Positions 6,223-12,390 of a stretch of DNA of 12,390 nt are shown in pieces. The number at the start of each line of letters is the position of its first letter. The first letter of the stretch is position 1. A model generated the notes under the pieces. That model ran no database searches. It was not told the DNA's origin and saw only the letters and a list, made by a program, of their open reading frames with translations. Source of the stretch: Clostridia bacterium (GTDB taxonomy: Bacteria > Bacillota > Clostridia > RGIG8785); assembly GCA_017620795.1 (NCBI GenBank), contig JAGAUM010000082.1, positions 1 through 12,390 on the forward strand, written 5' to 3'. A program made the position numbers and the translations under genes.

Positions 6223-6307
6223 AAAGGCACAGACAGCCAACATTCTAGGACCTACTTCTGTTAAGGAAGATGATTTCCCCAAACGGAAATTCCAACCATG
6301 TGCCTTG
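6223..6307 (+). ncRNA. Y-like small RNA, copy 6 of 6
   Basis: 85 bases. The closing helix pairs AAGGCACA (6224-6231) with TGTGCCTT (6299-6306); ACAGC is at 6233-6237, offset ten. Like copy 1 it has G-C in helix column 4 where copies 2-5 have A-T. Internal hairpins: ATTTCC (6273-6278), loop CCAAAC, GGAAAT (6285-6290), and a weak CTTC/GAAG (6255-6258/6266-6269) with a seven-base loop. It ends 18 bases before the ribosome binding site of the Ro-like gene, and no terminator lies between. Confidence 0.78.
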
Positions 6308-6339
6308 TAATTTTATCAAAATAAAAAGGAGTGAGCTTC

Positions 6340-7806
6340 ATGCTACAGTATTTAAAAGAAGAATCCAACACCACCCTGACCGAAAACGGTGCCACAACCT
6401 TAAAAACCACCTTTTCAGACTGCTTAGACTTGTTTGCCACCATCGGCGCCCTTCGTCATCGCAAAGACGAGGAAATCATTTTACGGTTCTCCCGCGCCTT
6501 TGCTGAGAATAGCGACCTGGCTATGAAGCTCCTGTTTTTCGCACGGGATATCCGCGGTGGATTGGGCGAACGGAGAGTGTTTAAAACCATCCTGCAATGG
6601 CTGGCAATCAATGCACCCCAAAGCCTTCGCAAAAACCTTGCCCACATTGCCGATTACGGGCGTTTTGACGATTTGCTGGTTTTAATCGGCACCCCGTTAG
6701 AGGACGAGGTCTTTGCTCTGTTCCAACTGCAACTGACCCAAGACCTCAAGGCGTTAGACGCAGGAGAAGAAGTGTCTTTGCTTGCCAAGTGGCTCCCCTC
6801 TATTAACGCCTCCAACTCCCAAACGAGACAGTTAGGAAAGAAAATCGCTCGGTTTTTGGGTATGGACGATGCCACTTATCGTAAAACCTTAGTTCGCTTG
6901 CGTGCCCAAATACGCATCATTGAAAACAATCTTCGAACAAAAGACTATACATTTGACTATGCAAAACAACCTTCCAAAGCCATGTTCAAATATCGCAGCG
7001 CTTTTATCCGTAACGATGAGGAGCGATATAACGAGTTTTTAAACCAGGTTTCTACGGGCGAAGCGTCTCTTCACACAAGCGCACTTACCCCTTATGAAAT
7101 CATTACTCCCTTTTTCAAGAAACAGGTAAGTGACGAGGAGCGTAAAGCCATCGACACCACCTGGAATGCCTTGGAAGGAGATATGGGGACTGAAAATGCT
7201 CTTGCGGTTATTGACGGATCGGGATCCATGTATGGCTGTCGCGACCCCATTCCAGCAACGGTCGCCCTTTCTCTTGGCATTTTCTTCGCCGAACGAAACC
7301 AAGGTGCCTTTAAAAACCACTTTATCACTTTTTCGGAAAACCCACAGTTGGTTGAAATCAAAGGCGACGATATCTTGAGTAAAATCCAATATTGCGTCCG
7401 TTTTGACGAAGTTGCCAACACCAATCTCCAAAAAGTGTTTGAACTGATTCTCTCTACTGCCCAAAAGCACCAAGTTCCGCAAGAAGAACTTCCTAAGCGG
7501 TTGTATATCATTTCCGACATGGAGTTTGACTGTTGTACCACAGACGCTTCTTTGACCAACTTTACATATGCCAAGAAGCTTTTTGAGCAGGCGGGATATC
7601 AACTACCCGAAGTAGTCTTTTGGAATGTAAATAGCAGAAACAGACAACAACCGGTCACCAAAAACGAGCAAGGCGTTGCCCTGGTATCGGGTTGCACCCC
7701 ACAGATATTCAGTCAGGTGCAAAACAACACCCTTACTGCACTAACACCTTACGAGTTTATGCTGGATGTCCTGCAAGGCGAGCGCTACGAGAAAATCGTA
7801 GCATAA
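6340..7806 (+). CDS. DUF2828-family TROVE-like helical repeat plus vWA protein (Ro60-like)
   Basis: A 488-residue protein with the two-part plan of Ro60/Rsr, the ring-shaped protein that holds Y RNAs and damaged RNAs. Residues 1-280 are all-helical repeats (for example LLFFARDIRGGLGERRVF, AHIADYGRFDDLLVLIG). Residues 285-470 form a von Willebrand A domain with an intact MIDAS: Asp292-x-Ser294-x-Ser296 in VIDGSGSM, Thr361 in VANTNLQ, Asp393 in ISDMEFD. The strings SDMEFD, GYQLPEVVFWNVNSR and GVALVSG are typical of DUF2828, not of classical TROVE proteins. The start is ATG 6340, because AAGGAG (6326-6331) lies eight bases before it; an in-frame GTG at 6331 would sit inside that site. It follows the small-RNA array and precedes rtcB. 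RNA binding by this protein is inferred from the architecture and the neighbours. Confidence 0.85.
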   Translation: MLQYLKEESNTTLTENGATTLKTTFSDCLDLFATIGALRHRKDEEIILRFSRAFAENSDLAMKLLFFARDIRGGLGERRVFKTILQWLAINAPQSLRKNLAHIADYGRFDDLLVLIGTPLEDEVFALFQLQLTQDLKALDAGEEVSLLAKWLPSINASNSQTRQLGKKIARFLGMDDATYRKTLVRLRAQIRIIENNLRTKDYTFDYAKQPSKAMFKYRSAFIRNDEERYNEFLNQVSTGEASLHTSALTPYEIITPFFKKQVSDEERKAIDTTWNALEGDMGTENALAVIDGSGSMYGCRDPIPATVALSLGIFFAERNQGAFKNHFITFSENPQLVEIKGDDILSKIQYCVRFDEVANTNLQKVFELILSTAQKHQVPQEELPKRLYIISDMEFDCCTTDASLTNFTYAKKLFEQAGYQLPEVVFWNVNSRNRQQPVTKNEQGVALVSGCTPQIFSQVQNNTLTALTPYEFMLDVLQGERYEKIVA

Positions 7807-7815
7807 GCGAAAAGG

Positions 7816-7839
7816 GGGAAGAGTGGTTATACTCTTCCC
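7816..7839 (+). other. Hairpin in the gap between the Ro-like gene and rtcB
   Basis: GGGAAGAGT (7816-7824), loop GGTTAT, ACTCTTCCC (7831-7839), nine perfect pairs. A run of five Ts follows only after five more bases (7845-7849), so it could be a weak attenuator or an mRNA processing and stability element. It lies ten bases after the stop of the Ro-like gene and 24 before the rtcB start. Confidence 0.6.
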
Positions 7840-7863
7840 TTCCGTTTTTAATGAGGAAAAACC

Positions 7864-9072
7864 ATGATAGAAATAAAAGGAACTTACAACACAGCGATTT
7901 GCTATGCCAATACTCTGGAAGAAACTGCCGTCGCACAAATAAAAGCCGTTTGCAATGAATCGGCATTTCAAAACGAAAAAATCCGTATTATGCCTGATGT
8001 CCACGCCGGAAAAGGCTGCACCATCGGCACGACTATGACAGTTACTGACAAAGTCGTGCCCAATATGGTGGGGGTAGATATCGGTTGTGGAATGTACACC
8101 ATTTATTTGGGAAAAGCAGAGATTGACTTAGACGCCTTTGATCAAGCTGCACATTTAATTCCTTGCGGTAGAGATGTATGGGAAGGAATACAGGCGCGAT
8201 TTGATTTAACCCGTCTGCGTTGTTACCGCAACTTAAAGCATACTCGCCGTCTGGAAAAAAGCATCGGGACTTTAGGCGGCGGAAACCATTTTATCGAAAT
8301 TGATAGTAACTCTCGGGAAGAAAAGTATCTCGTTATCCATTCAGGAAGCCGCAACTTAGGAACACAAGTCGCAGAGTATTACCAGGGTCTGGCAATTGAT
8401 TTGAATTTGGGCAAAGAAGAATATTTTAAACAACGTGAAGAAATCATCCGCACTTACAAGGCTCAAGACAGACGTCAAGAAATTCAACCGACACTGATTG
8501 CCTTGGAAAAAGAATTTGCCGCCAAAGAAACAACTGTTCCGCCTGCCCTGTGTTATCTGTATGGAACTTTTATGGAAGACTATTTACACGATGTGAACAT
8601 TTGCCAACAGTTCGCGCAGCGTAATCGAGAAAAAATAGCAGAAATCCTGCTGGAAAGAACGGGGCTAACCGCTATATCCTCTTTTCAAACCATCCACAAT
8701 TATATTGATGTAAAAGAGCGAATTCTTCGCAAAGGTGCAGTTTCCGCAAAAGCTGGCGAAAAGCTGTTAATTCCCATCAATATGCGAGATGGGAGCTTAA
8801 TTTGTATCGGTAAGGGGAATCCGGATTGGAATGTTTCCGCACCCCACGGGGCAGGACGCTTAATGTCCCGTTCTGCCGCTTTTGAAACCCTCACCTTGGA
8901 CGAATACAAACAACAAATGAGCGGCATTTACTCCACTTGTGTAAATTCTTCCACCTTGGATGAGTCGCCCATGGCATATAAAAGCATGGACGAAATTGTT
9001 GCAAATATCACCCCCACCGCAGAAATCCTTGAACACATCAAACCGATTTATAACTTTAAAGCGGCAGAATAA
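7864..9072 (+). CDS. rtcB: RtcB family RNA-splicing ligase
   Basis: GTP- and Mn-dependent RNA ligase that joins a 2',3'-cyclic phosphate or 3'-phosphate end to a 5'-OH end, through a guanylated histidine. At 402 residues it matches the length of E. coli RtcB. The catalytic set is complete: MPDVHAGKGC (43-52), VDIGCG with Asp72 and Cys75 as metal ligands, GGGNHFIEI with Asn141-His142, VIHSGSRNLG with His159, HNYID with His278, RKGAVSAK (289-296), and SAPHGAGRLMSR with His328 as the expected guanylation site. GAGG at 7853-7856 precedes the ATG. It lies 57 bases after the Ro-like gene and 20 before the next gene, so one operon is likely. No rtcA, archease or prfH is present in the window. Likely role: repair of cleaved tRNA or joining of RNAs presented by the Ro-like protein, or of the array RNAs themselves; the substrate is inference. 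Confidence 0.96.
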   Translation: MIEIKGTYNTAICYANTLEETAVAQIKAVCNESAFQNEKIRIMPDVHAGKGCTIGTTMTVTDKVVPNMVGVDIGCGMYTIYLGKAEIDLDAFDQAAHLIPCGRDVWEGIQARFDLTRLRCYRNLKHTRRLEKSIGTLGGGNHFIEIDSNSREEKYLVIHSGSRNLGTQVAEYYQGLAIDLNLGKEEYFKQREEIIRTYKAQDRRQEIQPTLIALEKEFAAKETTVPPALCYLYGTFMEDYLHDVNICQQFAQRNREKIAEILLERTGLTAISSFQTIHNYIDVKERILRKGAVSAKAGEKLLIPINMRDGSLICIGKGNPDWNVSAPHGAGRLMSRSAAFETLTLDEYKQQMSGIYSTCVNSSTLDESPMAYKSMDEIVANITPTAEILEHIKPIYNFKAAE

Positions 9073-9092
9073 CTCAATAAGAAGGTGTTTTT

Positions 9093-10064
9093 ATGAAAAA
9101 CAAACTGACCGTCCACATCCATCCGATAACCCAGTATCTGAAATCCCAAAAATGCGATTATACCCTTTGTCGCATTGATTTTGATTTCAATTACCACGGT
9201 CCTGTAGAACATTTCGAGGCGGAGTGCAACAACCTTTGTCTACAAAAGATGATAAAGAATTTGGACACGTTTCTCTCGGGGAAAAGAGAGCCAAAAGAGT
9301 TTCATTATGAAATCCCCTGGATTATTGGCGAGGACTGCGTATATCGTTATTCGTTTAAACCGGTTTCTAAAGACTGTTTGGCATTTTTATTCAAGCTAAA
9401 CGAATACATGGAGTTTAAGTGCCATTTAAACAAAGACGAAGTATTATCCCTTCGGAATCAACTACAAGAAGAGTTGAAAAAAGCCGATTGGGACTCTTTT
9501 GGCAAAGCCCCTCTTTACACCTTTTCTTTTCCGGAAAAACCCTTTTCATGGTGCTATTCTGCACAAGAACTGTGCGAGAACTTAAAATCTTTCTGCTCTG
9601 GCAAATGCATCCGAGGGTTATATGTCAGCGCTCAAAACTATAGCGATCCCGTCCAAACTCATGAAAACTGGGTGGACTATTATCTCGGCTCGGAGGTCAT
9701 CGTTCAATTAGACGATGTTCTGCTGGATCTTATGATCCATGCCGAGGGTTTGGTGGAGTGGCGCTCATTTGCCACCTCGGAATATACGCTAAATGGCCCC
9801 ACCGTTAAACAGGTTAATGATTGGGATGAAGAGTTCTGCAAACTCGGCAATGCCTGGGGCGTTTTCACCTCGAACTATACAGATACCCCAATCCTGGATA
9901 TCCGCATTACAGAAACCAAATGTTTCCCTTGGTATGCAAAAGGTTTTGATGAGTCTAAAATCAAATCACTTCCCAAAGAGATTGCATTTCTTTTGTCTAA
10001 TGACCATTCACTGACTCTCTATGGTGTGGACGATGACTTTGTAATTGAACTAAAACCACAATGA
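9093..10064 (+). CDS. Unrecognised 323-residue protein in the rtcB operon
   Basis: I do not recognise this protein. It has no signal peptide or membrane segment and looks like a soluble mixed alpha/beta protein. The N-terminal half has alternating strands (YTLCRIDFDFNYHG, KEFHYEIPW, CVYRYSFKP) followed by a helix-rich part, NKDEVLSLRNQLQEELKKADW. The C-terminal half contains VDYYLGSEVIVQLDDVLLDL and ends in two strands, HSLTLYGVDDDFVIEL. It is rich in aromatic residues and holds about ten cysteines, but no CxxC pair that would suggest a zinc site. GAAGGTG (9081-9087) stands five bases before the ATG, only 20 bases after rtcB, and a terminator follows the stop, so it is the last gene of the unit. 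An accessory or ligand-binding role in the RNA module is possible; nothing in the sequence fixes a function. Confidence 0.8.
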   Translation: MKNKLTVHIHPITQYLKSQKCDYTLCRIDFDFNYHGPVEHFEAECNNLCLQKMIKNLDTFLSGKREPKEFHYEIPWIIGEDCVYRYSFKPVSKDCLAFLFKLNEYMEFKCHLNKDEVLSLRNQLQEELKKADWDSFGKAPLYTFSFPEKPFSWCYSAQELCENLKSFCSGKCIRGLYVSAQNYSDPVQTHENWVDYYLGSEVIVQLDDVLLDLMIHAEGLVEWRSFATSEYTLNGPTVKQVNDWDEEFCKLGNAWGVFTSNYTDTPILDIRITETKCFPWYAKGFDESKIKSLPKEIAFLLSNDHSLTLYGVDDDFVIELKPQ

Positions 10065-10065
10065 G

Positions 10066-10092
10066 AAAAGACACCCCAACGGGTGTCTTTTT
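10066..10092 (+). terminator. Intrinsic terminator of the RNA array/Ro-like/rtcB unit
   Basis: GACACCC (10070-10076), loop CAAC, GGGTGTC (10081-10087), with AAAA before and five Ts after. It follows the stop of the unknown gene by one base. The stem is identical to that at 3299-3315. Confidence 0.93.
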
Positions 10093-10094
10093 AC

Positions 10095-10123
10095 TTGCTT
10101 ATTTTTGCAAAGCAGGGTATAAT
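10095..10123 (+). promoter_or_regulatory. Sigma-A-type promoter of the SLH protein gene
   Basis: TTGCTT (10095-10100), 17-base spacer, TATAAT (10118-10123). It lies 27 bases before the ATG at 10151 and directly after the terminator. Confidence 0.8.
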
Positions 10124-10150
10124 GGACTTAACAAAAGACGAGGTGAGCCT

Positions 10151-12390
10151 ATGAAAAAGCTTCTTATTTGTTCCATTCTCTGCATCCTGATTTCCCTGCT
10201 GGGCGTTTCTGCGTCGGCAGAGTATTCCTATGCTGACGGGGTCATGACCTTTTATGGACAGGAGACCATTCAATATTCCTTCTTGCCAAAAGTGCCTGAA
10301 GGGGAGAAAGTCCATACCATCGTCATTGATGAAGGGGTCAGGTATGTCCAGTTTGGCAACACCTTTGACGGCGGGACGAAAACGCTGGTGCTCCCCTCTA
10401 CTTTAGAGAGCATCAACGACAATCTTTTCAACTGTCTGTTGGGTCTGGAAGAAGTAAAGATGCCCAAAAGCGGCAAATTCCATGCGGAGAACGGTGTCTT
10501 GTTCCGTGGCAAAGAGCTTTGGCACTATCCGGTCAGAAAGCAGGACAAGACTTACGCCGTCCCTTCAGACACCGAAAAAATCCACCGTTACGCCTTTTCG
10601 GTCTCTAATGCTTTTGAGAACCATCGTACATTGGAGTCCGTCACCGTTTACGGCGATATTGAAGAGCATGCCTTTGCCGGATGCGAAATCAAAACCGCTA
10701 CCATTTACAGCAAAAACATCGGAGACTATGCGTTCCGCTCCTCGGGTTTGGAGAAAGTCACCTTCCACGAAGGACTTGAATCCATCGGCAAGCGTGCCTT
10801 TTATATGTGCCAAAACCTGACCGAGCTGTCCTTGCCCGCATCGCTTAAGACCATCGAAGAAGAAGCGTTTGGTGTTTGCAGCAAGCTGAAATCCGTCACG
10901 ATCTTGGGCGAGCTTTTCCTCCCGCAAAGCGTCTTTATCTCCTGTATTGAAATGGAGACCTTACACGCCAAGGGCACCCATTGGGATATTTCACCCTTTG
11001 GCAGTACCTTTAAGTTAAAAGACATTTATATCGGCAAACTGACAGGCCCCATCCGCAACCTGCCCCCTTACAGTGAAAACATCTTCTACGGCGGTAGCGA
11101 GGAAGAGTGGAATTCCCTGTCCACCGCCACCCGCACCGTCTATATGTTCTATAACAAAACGGGGATTGAAAAAGTCACCATCGAACCTGTTGCCCTGATG
11201 GAAGGCTATCCCGGCGGATACTTAAACCAACAAAAAACCGCCGCTTGGTACACCGATGAAAATTACATTTTGCACGTCTATGGAACGGGCAAGGCAGACC
11301 ACAACGGTTATGCTCCTTGGTCGAACACCGGTGAAGACCCTTACGTCATGCACCTAAAAGGACTGGTGGTCCATGAGGGTATCAGCGAATTGGGCTCCAA
11401 CTTCGGTGCCAAGTTCCGCTATGACTTTATCGACCTGCCCAAGTCCTTAAATAAAATCCACGGTGGGTGCTTTAAACAGATTTTTGCCGACTATGTCATC
11501 ATCCGCTCCAACTGTTTAGAAGCCCTATCCTTCTTAAATGCCAAACCCGAGGCGATTATCTTTACCGAGGATGTCACCTACATTCCTACAGGCGCTTTTC
11601 AGGCGGTGACGGGAATGTATCGGGTCACTATTCCCAAAAACATCACCTATATCGGTTCCACCAACTTCTCGGCGGCAGGGTCTGCGAATTCTCTCTTCTC
11701 GTTTATGAGACACATCTACTACACCGGCACCGAAGAAGAGTATAACCAAATCGAAAACCACATCAAGCATGAAAACGTTTACAGCCGTTATGCCATCCAC
11801 TACAATGCCCTACCCTTTGTGGATGTGTACCCCGAAATGTGGCATCACGATTATGTCAAAGCCCTTTATGAAAAAGAAATCATCAAAGGTACGTCCGTAG
11901 GCCTTTTCGAGCCGGACGGCACCCTCACTTGGGGTCAAGCCATGAAGATTTTGGTCTTAGCATCGAGCGAGCCTGACCAAGCCCCCACCGCTACCCATTG
12001 GGCTTCGGGCTATCTGTCCCACGCCCAAAGTTTGGGTTGGATTTCCACCCTGCCCGACCCTGATGCAAGCATCACCCGACTGGAGTTCTGTCAGGTGGCG
12101 GCAAAGGCAAAGAAGCTCACCGACCAACCCGACGCCAACCCCTTTTATGATACTTCTGACCCGTCGGTTCTGGCACTGGTCAAGGCAGGGGTCATCAGCG
12201 GTACTTCTGCCAGCACCTTTGAACCCAACGGCACCTTAACCCGTGGGCAGATTGCCAAGATTGTAACCTTGCTGGGCACCCTCGGCTGTGACCATAACCA
12301 TCTGGCAACCGTAATTGAGCCCCTCTACGATGTGGACGGCTACACCCTCCACACCTGCAAAAAGTGCGGACATTTCTATAAAGATACCTA
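10151..12390 (+). CDS. Secreted leucine-rich-repeat (BspA-like) protein with SLH domains, 3' end outside window
   Basis: Surface protein, 746 codons visible and still open at the right edge. Signal peptide: MKKLLICSILCILISLLG, with likely cleavage after ASA at 23. Residues about 40-250 hold LRR_5/BspA-type repeats (IGKRAFYMCQNLTELSLP, LKTIEEEAFGVCSKLKSV), and a second group with the same look lies near 400-530. Three SLH motifs follow: about 555-610 (FVDVYPEMWHHDYVKALYE ... FEPDGTLT), 615-655 and 662-712 (FEPNGTLTRGQIAKIV). SLH domains bind pyruvylated cell-wall polymer, so the protein is probably anchored to the wall. The tail begins a Cys/His motif (CDHNH ... TCKKCG) often seen as repeats in clostridial surface proteins. 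The start is supported by GAGGTGAG at 10140-10147. It has its own promoter and is not part of the RNA module. Confidence 0.9.
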   Translation, partial: MKKLLICSILCILISLLGVSASAEYSYADGVMTFYGQETIQYSFLPKVPEGEKVHTIVIDEGVRYVQFGNTFDGGTKTLVLPSTLESINDNLFNCLLGLEEVKMPKSGKFHAENGVLFRGKELWHYPVRKQDKTYAVPSDTEKIHRYAFSVSNAFENHRTLESVTVYGDIEEHAFAGCEIKTATIYSKNIGDYAFRSSGLEKVTFHEGLESIGKRAFYMCQNLTELSLPASLKTIEEEAFGVCSKLKSVTILGELFLPQSVFISCIEMETLHAKGTHWDISPFGSTFKLKDIYIGKLTGPIRNLPPYSENIFYGGSEEEWNSLSTATRTVYMFYNKTGIEKVTIEPVALMEGYPGGYLNQQKTAAWYTDENYILHVYGTGKADHNGYAPWSNTGEDPYVMHLKGLVVHEGISELGSNFGAKFRYDFIDLPKSLNKIHGGCFKQIFADYVIIRSNCLEALSFLNAKPEAIIFTEDVTYIPTGAFQAVTGMYRVTIPKNITYIGSTNFSAAGSANSLFSFMRHIYYTGTEEEYNQIENHIKHENVYSRYAIHYNALPFVDVYPEMWHHDYVKALYEKEIIKGTSVGLFEPDGTLTWGQAMKILVLASSEPDQAPTATHWASGYLSHAQSLGWISTLPDPDASITRLEFCQVAAKAKKLTDQPDANPFYDTSDPSVLALVKAGVISGTSASTFEPNGTLTRGQIAKIVTLLGTLGCDHNHLATVIEPLYDVDGYTLHTCKKCGHFYKDT

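Noticed and set aside
5604..6307. CRISPR array
   Set aside because: The shared parts are short helix ends with compensated changes, not identical direct repeats, and spacing varies from 64 to over 100 bases. No cas gene is present.
6331..6333. GTG as the start of the Ro-like protein
   Set aside because: It lies inside the ribosome binding site AAGGAG that is well spaced for the ATG at 6340.
7039..7602. Long minus-strand reading frames opposite the Ro-like gene and other CDSs
   Set aside because: They are antisense shadows of clear protein families and lack start signals.

Overview
The window looks like chromosome of a low-to-mid GC Clostridia member (Bacillota; Oscillospirales-like gut bacteria are my best guess). 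Reasons: AGGAGG-type ribosome binding sites, intrinsic terminators with U tails, a secreted leucine-rich-repeat protein with S-layer homology (SLH) domains and a Cys/His tail, and paired WYL regulators. All genes are on the + strand.

Layout. (1) 1-3291: a sugar-type operon with a DegT/DnrJ/EryC1/StrS aminotransferase cut by the left edge, a Gfo/Idh/MocA oxidoreductase broken by a one-base frameshift, and a probable NodB-like deacetylase-fold protein, closed by a terminator at 3295-3321. (2) 3334-5561: two overlapping WYL-domain regulators behind their own promoter and followed by their own terminator. (3) 5565-6339: about 770 bases without a protein gene, filled with structured RNA. I find six tandem small RNAs that share one architecture: a closing helix starting AAAG and ending CTTG, whose three central pairs covary between copies, with RCAGC always exactly ten bases after the first base. 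The fourth RNA carries an almost complete tRNA cloverleaf. Two extra hairpins and a three-way junction lie between copies. (4) 6340-10064: a DUF2828-type helical-repeat plus vWA protein resembling Ro60, then the RNA ligase RtcB with all catalytic residues, then an unrecognised 323-residue protein, closed by a terminator. (5) 10095-12390: a promoter and a secreted SLH/leucine-rich-repeat protein cut by the right edge.

How it may work together. Bacterial Ro60 (Rsr), Y RNAs with a tRNA-like module, and RtcB are known to occur together (for example rsr-yrl-rtcBA in Salmonella). Here the Ro-like protein belongs to the DUF2828 branch, the RNA is a multi-copy family instead of one or two Y RNAs, and WYL proteins take the regulator position. 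No terminator separates the RNA array from the Ro-like gene, so RNAs and proteins may come from one transcript starting near 5600 and be separated by processing. I read this as an RNA repair or RNA quality-control module with a multi-copy Y-like RNA array. The sequence shows the array directly; the function is inference.
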